DNA of 64,000 nt, taken from assembly GCF_045287255.1 (NCBI RefSeq), contig NZ_CP137142.1, forward strand, positions 2,356,001-2,420,000, read 5' to 3'. The notes under the pieces are model-generated. The model was not told the origin of the DNA and made no database searches. It saw nothing but the letters and a program-made list of their open reading frames with translations. Positions 52,790-60,973 of this stretch are shown one piece after another (the first letter of the stretch is position 1; each line of letters opens with the position of its first letter). The DNA is from Henriciella sp045287255. Lineage in GTDB: Bacteria > Pseudomonadota > Alphaproteobacteria > Caulobacterales > Hyphomonadaceae. Position numbers and translations under genes: made by a program.

Positions 52790-52819
52790 CATGGGAGAAT
52801 AGGCTAAACAAAGTCTTAA
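52790..52819. promoter_or_regulatory. Shared flagellar promoter element, copy 1 (flgB/fliI)
   Basis: Begins CATGGGAGAAT and ends AACAAAGTCTTAA. It is 23/30 identical, without gaps, to 58281-58310, in the same orientation between divergent flagellar genes. Its minus strand contains TTAA-GACTTTG-TTTA, one base from the CtrA box TTAA-N7-TTAA. TCCCA/TGGGA (52782-52795) also forms a small inverted repeat here. Confidence 0.55.
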
Positions 52820-54192
52820 TGCCCGAACGGTTGCCCTTGATGATAACGCCGCATGCTGCCTCCCCCTCCAAGATGTTTCATCTCTGGGGTCAAATTACTG
52901 AAATCACCCCTGGTATGATCAAGATTGCCGGGGTCAGTGAATTTGCTGGAATTGGTAATGAAATCAGGGTTGAAACCGATGCAGGTCCCGTCTTGGGGGA
53001 GATCCTGTCTGTCGGCGAGAGTCTGGCGACCGCCCAGCTCTACACGGCTGAGGAGAATCTGCGGATCGGCGACAAGGCGTATATCGAATCAACCGGGGAG
53101 GTTAACGTTGGCGATCACTGGCTAGGTCAGATCGTTGACTATCGCGGCATTGTTGCCGAACCGAGCCAGACCAAAAAGACATCAGGGCGTCCGCGCCCTC
53201 TAAAAGCCCCGCCGATCGCGGCACATTTGCGCCGTGGGCTCGGTGCGCGGTTTTCCACCGGGCTGATGGTTACCGATACCCTGCTGCCGCTCTGCCGTGG
53301 CCAACGCGTAGGCCTGTTCGCGGGTTCAGGCGTGGGCAAGTCCACTCTACTTGGCCGCCTCGCCAGCGGCGTCGAAGCCGATCGCGTCGTTATCGGCCTG
53401 ATCGGGGAGCGTAGCCGGGAGGTCAACGCCTTCGTCAATGAAACCCTGTCCCCGGATGTCCGGGACAAATGCGTGGTTGTGGCCTCCACAGCCAGTGATC
53501 CGGCTGGTGCCAAAAAACGCGCCGCCTATTGCGCCTTGGCGGCCGCCGAACACTTCCGCGATCAAGGCCATAGCGTCTTGTTGCTGTTCGATTCCCTGAC
53601 CCGCTTTGCCGAAGCCCATCGTGAAATCGCCCTGGTGGCTGGCGAAGCCCCCGCTCTGAATGCCTTCCCGCCTTCAACCGTGCGCGTGATTTCCGAACTG
53701 GTGGAACGCGCCGGCCCCGGCCAGCATGGCACGGGTGATATCACAGCCATCTTCTCTGTTCTCGTTGCAGGCTCCGACATGGAAGAACCCGTCGCCGACA
53801 TGGTCCGCGGGATTCTTGACGGCCATATTGTGCTCTCCCGCGACATTGCTGAGCGTGGGCGTTATCCAGCGATTGATGTCCTGCGCTCTGTCTCGCGGGC
53901 TCTACCGAACGCGGCCAGCGAAGATGAGAATGAGATGCTGAAAACCTATCGGCGTCTGGTCGCGGCCTATGACGAGGTTCTGCCGATGTTACGCGCCGAC
54001 CTTTATCAGCCGGGCAAAGACGCCCAGACCGACCGCGCCATCCGGCTCTATGCCGATCTCGACGGCTTTGCCAGCGCCCACAATCCGGGCAATGTCGCAC
54101 AGGGTTTTGAGGCGCTTGACGCTATTCTGGAAGAGAGAAACAAAGCCGCTGACGTGCCTGAGGAACCTTTAAAGGAAATTGCTCAGGAATAG
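52819..54192 (+). CDS. fliI: Flagellum-specific ATPase FliI
   Basis: ATPase of 457 residues, homologous to F1-beta, that unloads chaperones at the export gate. Walker A GLFAGSGVGKSTL, Walker B LLLFDSLTRFAEAHR and GEAPALNAFPPSTV are clear. Start is uncertain: ATG 52819 has no Shine-Dalgarno and overlaps the shared promoter element; ATG 52840 is possible and would leave that element free. Its 3' end overlaps the convergent DUF1217 gene by 24 bases. Confidence 0.96.
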   Translation: MPERLPLMITPHAASPSKMFHLWGQITEITPGMIKIAGVSEFAGIGNEIRVETDAGPVLGEILSVGESLATAQLYTAEENLRIGDKAYIESTGEVNVGDHWLGQIVDYRGIVAEPSQTKKTSGRPRPLKAPPIAAHLRRGLGARFSTGLMVTDTLLPLCRGQRVGLFAGSGVGKSTLLGRLASGVEADRVVIGLIGERSREVNAFVNETLSPDVRDKCVVVASTASDPAGAKKRAAYCALAAAEHFRDQGHSVLLLFDSLTRFAEAHREIALVAGEAPALNAFPPSTVRVISELVERAGPGQHGTGDITAIFSVLVAGSDMEEPVADMVRGILDGHIVLSRDIAERGRYPAIDVLRSVSRALPNAASEDENEMLKTYRRLVAAYDEVLPMLRADLYQPGKDAQTDRAIRLYADLDGFASAHNPGNVAQGFEALDAILEERNKAADVPEEPLKEIAQE

Positions 54193-54996
54193 GTTCTGGC
54201 TCGCGCCACCACCCACACCGGACAATATGGTCAGAGCCGCAGCCCCAGGCGTCAACGGAGAAATGCCGGATGAGAGAGAGTTGATAGCGTGATAACGCTG
54301 GATGACTTTCTCAACATTTTCAGGCTCAGCCAGTGCGCTCATATCGCGAATGCCAAACTGGCTCTCGATCCGCGCCTCAAGCATTTCAGCCTGTTTCTCA
54401 ATCGGTAGCTTTTGAATATCACTTGGCAGGTTCAGCGCCGTTTCCAGAACATTGCGCATCGGGACACTTCCAAGCAGACGAAACAGAATTGCGTCATTGG
54501 ACGACCCGGCTGTCGCCACTTCGCTAATCTCTGACTGGTAATTCAACGCCAGACGCATGGAATTATCGATCTCACCCACAGACACCTTGAAGGACACCGC
54601 TTCAAACCGTGACCCGATATCGGCGCGCTGTTCTTCACTGATTGAGATAATCCCGTTCTGTGGGCTCAGGGCTTCAGCAAACCGCGTATATTGCGGATTA
54701 TTCAAGCGTTGGAGGAATGTGCTTTCAGGATCACCAACCTCACTGAGGACCTTATCGACAAAACCGCGTTTCCACTCTTCACCGCCAAGGTCAAAGGCTG
54801 TCATGGTGACCCGCATCAAGCGTGGATCATCCAGAAAGTCCTCAACCGCCATCGGTTCGGACAATTTGGCCAGCATATAATCCTTGTCGCGCTTGACCTG
54901 AACTGAGTCCGTAAAGCTCTCGAACTGACGATCATAAGTCGCCTGCAGGAAGTTCCATCCCGCTATGCCAGATAAAGGGACAACCGGCTGGTACAT
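54169..54996 (-). CDS. DUF1217 flagellar-associated protein
   Basis: Protein of 275 residues with tandem similar segments, each with a FLxRL or VLSEVGDPESTFLQRLNNPQYTRFAEAL-like pattern, the DUF1217 domain. Such genes occur in alphaproteobacterial flagellar loci; the family's function is not established. It is 3 bases after flbT and ends the flagellin-flaF-flbT-DUF1217 group. No signal peptide or membrane segment. Confidence 0.82.
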   Translation of the reverse strand: MYQPVVPLSGIAGWNFLQATYDRQFESFTDSVQVKRDKDYMLAKLSEPMAVEDFLDDPRLMRVTMTAFDLGGEEWKRGFVDKVLSEVGDPESTFLQRLNNPQYTRFAEALSPQNGIISISEEQRADIGSRFEAVSFKVSVGEIDNSMRLALNYQSEISEVATAGSSNDAILFRLLGSVPMRNVLETALNLPSDIQKLPIEKQAEMLEARIESQFGIRDMSALAEPENVEKVIQRYHAINSLSSGISPLTPGAAALTILSGVGGGASQNLFLSNFL

Positions 54997-54999
54997 CGC

Positions 55000-55422
55000 C
55001 TAGGCAACCTTCAGCTGGGCATCATCGCTCTGGAAGGCAAGCAGTTCTGCTTCCAGCGGGAAGAGCTGGCGCATATGGCACAGGCCAGAATAATAATTTC
55101 CGCGTTCAATCATGGAGAGCAGTTTCGGGATGACATCCGGGGCCACGACCTCAAAGACATCGCGCAGCTTTTCACATTCAGCTTTCAGCGCTGGAACGAT
55201 ACGTTCTGGCTGCAGGTCGCCTGTGATTAGCAATTGAATCGCATAATAGACTTGTTTGACCGGGGTATCGACTTCTTCCGGCTTCAAGGCATCGCTGCAC
55301 CGTAAAACACGGGCATCATTATCCTTAATACGGATCCGCGAAGGGCGGTCGCCATTTTCAAGCAGGGCACCGTTGACGATAAACCGTTCTCCCGGCGCAA
55401 GTGTTAGCAGTAATCCTGACAT
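55000..55422 (-). CDS. flbT: Flagellin synthesis regulator FlbT
   Basis: Protein of 140 residues. Starts LLLTLAPGERFIVNGALLENGDRPSRIRI and has the VDTPVKQVYYAIQLLITGD core. In Caulobacter FlbT binds the 5' untranslated part of flagellin mRNA and destabilises it until the hook is complete. GGAGGG precedes the ATG. Its flagellin target lies two genes upstream, so feedback is within the same locus. Confidence 0.95.
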   Translation of the reverse strand: MSGLLLTLAPGERFIVNGALLENGDRPSRIRIKDNDARVLRCSDALKPEEVDTPVKQVYYAIQLLITGDLQPERIVPALKAECEKLRDVFEVVAPDVIPKLLSMIERGNYYSGLCHMRQLFPLEAELLAFQSDDAQLKVA

Positions 55423-55432
55423 TTATGCCCTC

Positions 55433-55807
55433 CTAGGCAGCTACTGAAGCATCCCCACGCAATCCCCGCATGATAGCGATATTGACATCGATCAGATCGG
55501 TGACGTCACCCCCTTCGGTAAGAAGGGTCATACTGGTCCGGCGTACGAATTCAGAAAGCCCGAGGAGACCTTGTTTGGTCTCAAGTGGCAGAGCGTTAGC
55601 ATCGCTCATCAGGTCAGCGGCAAGGATCGTCCAGAGCTCCATATTGCGGCTCACCGCATCGGCATAAACATTCGGGACGGGTGCTTCTGTCTTGGCAACA
55701 TCTTGTAGAGCTTCGGTGATCTGCTCGAACACAGCATGTTCGATTTCCTTTGGTCCCGCTGTGCGGTGTTGAACCTGACCGTAAGCCTGACGCGCCAATG
55801 AATGCAC
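55433..55807 (-). CDS. flaF: Flagellar biosynthesis regulator FlaF
   Basis: Protein of 124 residues. AYGQVQHRTAGPKEIEHAVFEQI, NMELWTILAADL and LPLETKQGLLGLSEFVRRTS match FlaF, which in Caulobacter promotes flagellin translation/secretion as the counterpart of FlbT. GTG start with AAGGA 8 bases upstream. A strong terminator lies between it and flagellin, so its expression is probably lower than flagellin's. Confidence 0.94.
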   Translation of the reverse strand: MHSLARQAYGQVQHRTAGPKEIEHAVFEQITEALQDVAKTEAPVPNVYADAVSRNMELWTILAADLMSDANALPLETKQGLLGLSEFVRRTSMTLLTEGGDVTDLIDVNIAIMRGLRGDASVAA

Positions 55808-55832
55808 AATAAAATCCTTACTATACTAACTA

Positions 55833-55866
55833 AAAAGAGGAGTCCGGGCGACAACGCCGCCCGGAC
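55833..55866 (-). terminator. Terminator between flagellin and flaF
   Basis: Minus-strand GTCCGGGCG / CGCCCGGAC perfect 9-bp stem with a 7-base loop, then TCCTCTTTTTAG. It should end most flagellin transcripts before flaF-flbT. Confidence 0.9.
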
Positions 55867-55876
55867 CAATGTTAAA

Positions 55877-57412
55877 TTAACGGAAGAGAGACAGCAGGTT
55901 CTGCGGTCCCTGGTTCGCAATAGACAGGGCCTGAGTACCCAGCTGCTGCTGAACCTGAAGGGCCTGCAGTTTCGCAGAAGCCGCTTCCATGTCCGCATCA
56001 ACCAGCGCACCGATACCCGTTGTCAGGGAGTCGATCAGGGTCTGAACAAACTCACCCTGGCTCTCAATCTGCTTCTGAGCAGAACCGAAGTTCGCAGCCG
56101 CACCAATTGAGTTAGACAGAAGTGTTTCAATGTTACCCAGAGCGGCCGTTGCGCCAGCTTTGGAACCAACATCAATGTTGTCGAGACCGAACAGGCCACC
56201 GGAAGCAATACCATCAGCCTGACCATTGTCGGCCAGCGTAACGGTGGCACCAGCACTGCCTGTGCCATCATAGTCAACCAGGACTTTCCACTGATCACCA
56301 TCTTGGGTCACACGTGTTGTCACACCTGTTTCAAGACCAGCATCAATCGCCGATTTCAGACCACGGGCAACATCCTGCATGGTTTCACCTTTACCAGCGA
56401 TGTAGTTATAGTCATTGCCGTTAACAGAGATACGGTAGCTGTCGCCGTCATTGACCTGCGCAGACGTTGAGAAGGCAACTTCTTCAGCACGTTCAACCAG
56501 CGTTGCAGTCCCTGTGGCAGCTGCAGATGCGTTTTCAGTCGTGTCACCATTGTTGACGATCGCGACTGTGTTTGTGCCACCTGTGTTAAAGGTCACATTG
56601 AAGTCATCAAACGAGTTGGTGTTGATCAATTCAAGTGTATCGCTGTTCGCAACAGCTGAGATACCCTCAAGACCCAGCGCGTTAATTGCACCAGCAGCAT
56701 CAGCAATTGTTGTTGCAGCGTCAGTGTTGAAAGCAACTGTGACTGAAGAGCCGTTAACGGTCAGGTTCAGGTCGGAAGTATCCGAGCTGACTTGAGCAAA
56801 TGTCAGCTCAAGCTGATTTGCGACGCCTGAGCTATCAACGCTGGCAGCACCCGATGTAAGGTTTGCAGCCAGTGAAGCACCGCTACCATAAACACCTGCC
56901 GTTGTGGTCAGGTCCTGACGGTTAACTGAAATGTTAGAAGCCGTAACTGTACCAGAAGAGTCGCGATCAAGCGATGACAGAACGTTCAGTGTTTCAGTGC
57001 CTTTAACCAGGTTCACACCGTTAAACTGAGCACCATTAACGATGTTATTGATTGTTGCTGCCTTGGCGTCGATATCTGTTTGGATACGAGCGCGGTCATC
57101 AGCGTTCAGGTCATCCTGAGCCGACACGATCAGCTCTTTCATTTCCTGTAGAAGGCCTGTGACCTGCTCGGAAGATGCACGGGCCACACCGACAGTAGAA
57201 ATACCTTTGTTCAAGGAGTCGCTGATCTGCTTAAAGCTTTCAACGTCTGTCGACATAACAGTTGAGATCGCCCAGATTGAGGCATTGTCTTTGGCGTTTG
57301 AAACCTTCTTACCAGTAGAGATTTCGTTCTGGACCATAGACAGGTCTTTGTTGATGCTGCGAAGAGTATCGAGCGCAACCATTGCGCTATTGTTCGTTAG
57401 AATGCTGGACAT
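55877..57412 (-). CDS. Flagellin
   Basis: Filament protein of 511 residues. The N-terminal D0/D1 (SSILTNNSAMVALDTLRSIN, ISTGKKVSNAKDNAS, then IWAIS) and the C-terminal D1/D0 ending LLSLFR are typical. The middle, about residues 150-410, is a large Thr/Ser/Asn/Ala/Asp-rich insertion with repeated beta-rich parts, including DGDSYRISVNGNDY. Caulobacter flagellins lack such an insertion and are near 275 residues. AAGGAAA lies upstream of the ATG. A 145-base leader region is available for FlbT. Only one flagellin gene is in the window. Confidence 0.95.
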   Translation of the reverse strand: MSSILTNNSAMVALDTLRSINKDLSMVQNEISTGKKVSNAKDNASIWAISTVMSTDVESFKQISDSLNKGISTVGVARASSEQVTGLLQEMKELIVSAQDDLNADDRARIQTDIDAKAATINNIVNGAQFNGVNLVKGTETLNVLSSLDRDSSGTVTASNISVNRQDLTTTAGVYGSGASLAANLTSGAASVDSSGVANQLELTFAQVSSDTSDLNLTVNGSSVTVAFNTDAATTIADAAGAINALGLEGISAVANSDTLELINTNSFDDFNVTFNTGGTNTVAIVNNGDTTENASAAATGTATLVERAEEVAFSTSAQVNDGDSYRISVNGNDYNYIAGKGETMQDVARGLKSAIDAGLETGVTTRVTQDGDQWKVLVDYDGTGSAGATVTLADNGQADGIASGGLFGLDNIDVGSKAGATAALGNIETLLSNSIGAAANFGSAQKQIESQGEFVQTLIDSLTTGIGALVDADMEAASAKLQALQVQQQLGTQALSIANQGPQNLLSLFR

Positions 57413-57557
57413 TCGATTTTTTCCTTATCAGGGCGCGCTAAGCGTTGAGCCCGTTATTGGTATCGTCTGTCATCCTGACGTCCGGGGTAAACCCGCCAAC
57501 CCTTCTTGGGTCTGTAAACCGTTATGAGAGAAATACGTATAAAACTGGTAAACGCGA

Positions 57558-57938
57558 TTATATTTTCTTCGCCAACGTGTTGGTACCACGATCAAAAGAG
57601 AGTTTATGACCGGTCGCGGAGTAAGCGCCAACCTTGGTTCCGGAATCGAGATTTGAAAGGCGACTCGCCAGGCTATTGAGGCCATTTCGCATCACCGAAA
57701 GACGCTGCAAATTTTCACGCGCCAAAGCCAGTGTCGCATCAACCTCGCGTCTTTCAATAGCGGTGACGCCGACCCCATCAGCCGCTGACAAGGCATTCTC
57801 GAAAGCCCGAACAGCCTCAGTCTTTTCGGCATTCAGATCAGCGATCTCTGACAGGCGCCCCTCTATAAGAAGGGTGGTCTCTTGGGACAGAATATCGTTC
57901 AGGTCACGTGTGGCGTTAAGAAGAGAACTCTGGGTCAT
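57558..57938 (-). CDS. FlgN-like flagellar chaperone (putative)
   Basis: Protein of 126 residues, mostly helical, with LNDILSQETTLLIEGRLSEIADLNAEKTEAV at the N-terminus and a C-terminal GAYSATGHKLSF that resembles the end of FlgN proteins, which escort hook-associated proteins to the export gate. It overlaps the rod-binding gene by 4 bases. Similarity is inferred by eye and from context; it could be another FliT/FlgN-like chaperone. Confidence 0.6.
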   Translation of the reverse strand: MTQSSLLNATRDLNDILSQETTLLIEGRLSEIADLNAEKTEAVRAFENALSAADGVGVTAIERREVDATLALARENLQRLSVMRNGLNSLASRLSNLDSGTKVGAYSATGHKLSFDRGTNTLAKKI

Positions 57939-58267
57939 TCTGGTGTCTCCTTTACGCTAGGGTCCATCATTTCAGCATATAGGCCTGTGCGTTCTGACAG
58001 GCCCAGAGGATGCTTATCGGCAAGATCGGAAGCAATCTCGTCAATCACGTATCGCGAGAAGGCCGAGGCCCCTTCCCCGCCATTCATGGTCAGGGCTTTT
58101 TCAAGTCCGGCATTCTTAAGCATTTCCGACCAGAGCAATTCTTCAAACCGGCGACCCATTTCAGCTTCAGCTGTTTCTGAAGCCATTGCGGCGTCCGGCT
58201 TGTTCAGTCCGGTGGTTGGGGCCAGCCCCCCAATTGATGTTAGCGGCAGTGTCATCAAACGCTCCAT
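57935..58267 (-). CDS. Rod-binding protein (FlgJ N-terminal type)
   Basis: Protein of 110 residues. RRFEELLWSEMLKNAGLEKAL and FSRYVIDEIASDLADKHPLGLSE match the N-terminal, rod-capping half of FlgJ; the muramidase half is absent, the usual arrangement in alphaproteobacteria. ATG 58267; MTLPL a few codons later is an alternative. Divergent from fliK, with the second copy of the shared 30-bp element starting 14 bases upstream. Confidence 0.85.
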   Translation of the reverse strand: MERLMTLPLTSIGGLAPTTGLNKPDAAMASETAEAEMGRRFEELLWSEMLKNAGLEKALTMNGGEGASAFSRYVIDEIASDLADKHPLGLSERTGLYAEMMDPSVKETPE

Positions 58268-58280
58268 GCTTTGATTAACT

Positions 58281-58310
58281 CATGAGAGAATTTTCCCAAC
58301 AAAGCCTTAA
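58281..58310. promoter_or_regulatory. Shared flagellar promoter element, copy 2 (rod-binding/fliK)
   Basis: Begins CATGAGAGAAT and ends AACAAAGCCTTAA, 23/30 identical to 52790-52819. Right after it the plus strand reads TTAA-GAGACTT-TTTA (58307-58321), one base from the CtrA consensus. Confidence 0.55.
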
Positions 58311-58365
58311 GAGACTTTTTACCCTAACCGTGGATTCTAGGCCTCATATTCAGAGGGTTCGTCCA

Positions 58366-59655
58366 TTGATTACTGATATTCTTGATGTGGTTGCAGGCCC
58401 GAAGCAAAAGTCGGCCCTATCGCCTAAAGACGACACAAAAGCGGCAGAAGATCAGGCAACCTTTGCCGATCAGCTCGCGGCTAATGATCGTTCAGATCAA
58501 GATACCAAGAAAACAGAACCAAGCTCTGCAACTGATGTAAGCCGGGAAGACGCGCCTGTAACCTCGGATATCAAACTTGATGCACAGACCATTGCGAACT
58601 CTGACATTGCGTCCGCAAATGAAGATAGTGATGTCTCATTCCAGCTGTTCAGTCAGACCGTTTCCGACGATGCTACAAAGACATCACCGCAAGCCGCTGA
58701 AAGTCTGCCGATCGAAGCAGACACCCTCACACCTTCTGTGCAGCCTGGCGATGCCTCTAAGCAAACTATCGCAGCCGCGGATGACAAGGTTACGCCTACA
58801 CCAACTGTTACTGTAACCGCTGAGGAAGCAGCGGATACAACGACTGCAAAAGTGGCTGCTGAGCAGCCTGCACTTGCTGCCGCGGTCGCAACACAAGCTC
58901 AAACGGCAGAGGGCGAAACTGATGTCGCAAAGCCCGCAGAACCATCAGGTATTGGAAAGACCGCTGAGATTGATCTTCCAGCTAAAACTGTTGCCCCTCA
59001 AACAGCAGCAGCAAGCACCGATGGTATTGCTCAAACGCCTACGCTCGCGACCGGTACTGCAAGTTTCGATGAGGCCATCAAAGTCTCTGCAACGCCCATC
59101 AATGCAACAACAGTTGGCGAAGCCACTGGCACTGGCGTAATCACTGCAACCACACAGGCACCACCGACAACAAGCTCGGCCCCAACGGTACAGGTAGCAC
59201 AGACACCAGCAACGGTCCCGACGCCGCCTCAGGTGGTTGCCTCTCCTGAAGATATCCCGAGACTGATCACACAGGCGATGACAGCAGACGATGCAGCCGA
59301 TCGCATCGTGATCCAGCTTGATCCACCGGAACTTGGTCGCGTTTCTGTTGACTTCAAACTGGATGCAAACGGGGTTCAGACTGTCACTGTCACTGCGGAA
59401 ACTCCCGAGGCCATCAAGAAGCTTCGGATGATGAATTTCGAATTGATCCAGGCCATGGAACAGAATGGCCTGAACAGTGGTGGCTTTGGTCTCGATTACC
59501 AGCAGTCCCAGCAATTCACCCAATATGATCCCAGCCAGATCTTCGGTGAAGGTGGCTCGGAAACTCAAGGCACAGACTCTGTGATACGGTTGAGCGAAAC
59601 AGCCCTGTATCACAACCCACAGGCCGGACAGACCGGACTGAACCTGAAACTCTAG
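58366..59655 (+). CDS. fliK: Flagellar hook-length control protein FliK
   Basis: Protein of about 429 residues. A long Thr/Ala/Pro-rich, low-complexity N-terminal ruler region leads to a folded C-terminal domain with IVIQLDPPELGRVSVDF (the LxPxxLGxVxV motif) and VTAETPEAIKKLRMM, which triggers the FlhB switch. TTG 58366 (LITDILDVVAG) with AGAGGG upstream is preferred; ATG 58282 in the same frame falls inside the conserved promoter element. FliK proteins vary greatly at the N-terminus, so this is open. Confidence 0.85.
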   Translation: MITDILDVVAGPKQKSALSPKDDTKAAEDQATFADQLAANDRSDQDTKKTEPSSATDVSREDAPVTSDIKLDAQTIANSDIASANEDSDVSFQLFSQTVSDDATKTSPQAAESLPIEADTLTPSVQPGDASKQTIAAADDKVTPTPTVTVTAEEAADTTTAKVAAEQPALAAAVATQAQTAEGETDVAKPAEPSGIGKTAEIDLPAKTVAPQTAAASTDGIAQTPTLATGTASFDEAIKVSATPINATTVGEATGTGVITATTQAPPTTSSAPTVQVAQTPATVPTPPQVVASPEDIPRLITQAMTADDAADRIVIQLDPPELGRVSVDFKLDANGVQTVTVTAETPEAIKKLRMMNFELIQAMEQNGLNSGGFGLDYQQSQQFTQYDPSQIFGEGGSETQGTDSVIRLSETALYHNPQAGQTGLNLKL

Positions 59656-59671
59656 GAAGGAGATACAGGCA

Positions 59672-60352
59672 ATGACAACGGTGAACCCGGCCGCTGCTGC
59701 GACGACGGCGCAAAGTGCACAGCAGCAATTACAGAGCAGCAATAACGCTGCAGCCAATCAGGATTTCAATACATTTATTGAACTATTGGTTGCCCAGGTT
59801 CGCAATCAAGACCCACTTCAACCCGCAGACTCCACGCAATTTGTCGAGCAACTCGCGACGTTCTCCAGCCTGGAGCAGCAGGTTGAGACCAATAGCAATC
59901 TTGAAGCCATTGGCTTCCTGATCAGCGACCTCCACACCATCGTCGCCAATGAGTGGCTGGGGAAAGATGTGGCCATTGATGCCAATCAGATCCCATATGA
60001 CGGAGGCGAGGTGAAGTTCAGCGCCCAGAAACCGACTGGCGCTGACTCCGCTGAACTTGTGATCCGGGCTTTGAATGGCGAAACACTTTGGACCCAATCT
60101 TTGGGGGACACAAAGGAAGAGTTTGTCTGGGACGGTACTAGCACCAGCGGAGAGGAAATCCCCGTTGGCACGATTCTGAATGTCTCTGTTGATGGCTATA
60201 GCAAGGATGGTCGGCGCATATCATCGACCGCTGCTGAAGTCCTGACGACAGTGACCGGGGTCACCAATGAGAATGGCAAGACCCGCCTGACGACAGAAAT
60301 GAACATGTCCGTTGGTCTCGACAATGTCCGTCACCAGGATGAGCATAAATAA
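59672..60352 (+). CDS. flgD: Flagellar hook assembly protein FlgD
   Basis: Hook cap protein of 226 residues. DFNTFIELLVAQVRNQDPLQPADSTQFVEQLATFSSLEQQV is the family N-terminus; the C-terminal half has the FlgD Ig-like/Tudor parts with FVWDGTSTSGEEIPVGTI. AAGGAGAT lies 9 bases before the ATG, 16 bases after fliK. Confidence 0.96.
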   Translation: MTTVNPAAAATTAQSAQQQLQSSNNAAANQDFNTFIELLVAQVRNQDPLQPADSTQFVEQLATFSSLEQQVETNSNLEAIGFLISDLHTIVANEWLGKDVAIDANQIPYDGGEVKFSAQKPTGADSAELVIRALNGETLWTQSLGDTKEEFVWDGTSTSGEEIPVGTILNVSVDGYSKDGRRISSTAAEVLTTVTGVTNENGKTRLTTEMNMSVGLDNVRHQDEHK

Positions 60353-60388
60353 CCCCTGATCCTCACCCCGAATGACCTTGGAACGTGC

Positions 60389-60964
60389 TTAAAGGTCCTG
60401 CTTGGCGATATCCATGATCAGAATGTTATGAATACCGGTCGCAAAGATTGAATCCAGATTTTTGAGGACCATCGACCGGATCGTCTCATAACTCTCAATA
60501 TCGGTAAAATTTTCCAGCGTATCGCCTTCATTGCTCAACATGATCAGGGTGGTCATGATATTATCCCGGACCTTCGGCTCTTCTGCAAACAGACGTGCCG
60601 ACAGCGAAGAATCTGCCTCGATACTCAAGTTCAGGATCACCATACTGCGAACCCGGTTTTCCCGCATGATCGGCACGACGAATTCACGACTGAACCGATG
60701 ATACATGACATCACCGCTTGAAGCGGATTTGCCACTGCCCTTCTTGTCCTTGCCACCATGGCTGTCTTTCTTGGCACTGTGGCTGTCTTTCTTGTCGTCT
60801 GCTTTGTCTTTCTCGCCATGGTCATCTTTATCGCCATGCGCATCATCCGACTTCTCTTTGACAGTTTCGGCCGAGCCGGAACTACTATTGAGCATTTGCG
60901 CGCCAAAGCCGCCAGCAGCGGCTCCGACGATAACGATGATGGCTGGCAAAATCTTGGCGAGCAT
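60389..60964 (-). CDS. fliL: Flagellar basal body protein FliL
   Basis: Stator-associated protein of 191 residues, needed for swimming in Caulobacter. An N-terminal membrane helix (about 4-24) is followed by a periplasmic linker (about 36-84) of Asp, Lys, His and Gly repeats (KSDDAHGDK, HGEKDKADD, KKDSHSAKK), then the folded domain YHRFSREFVVPIM ... LNLSIEAD. The His/Asp-rich linker is a possible metal-binding segment. Last gene of its operon. Confidence 0.9.
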   Translation of the reverse strand: MLAKILPAIIVIVGAAAGGFGAQMLNSSSGSAETVKEKSDDAHGDKDDHGEKDKADDKKDSHSAKKDSHGGKDKKGSGKSASSGDVMYHRFSREFVVPIMRENRVRSMVILNLSIEADSSLSARLFAEEPKVRDNIMTTLIMLSNEGDTLENFTDIESYETIRSMVLKNLDSIFATGIHNILIMDIAKQDL

Positions 60965-60973
60965 AGGTATCCC

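Noticed and set aside
57413..57557. Sigma-54 promoter for flagellin (minus-strand TTGGCGGGTTTACC)
   Set aside because: The -12 GC doublet is missing at the required spacing.
58282..58365. ATG 58282 as fliK start
   Set aside because: It falls within the 30-bp element shared with the flgB/fliI region and only 14 bases from the divergent start; TTG 58366 with AGAGGG upstream is preferred, though not certain.
58945..59757. 270-codon minus-strand frame
   Set aside because: Antisense to the low-complexity part of fliK; Cys-rich translation is a shadow of the Ala/Thr codons.
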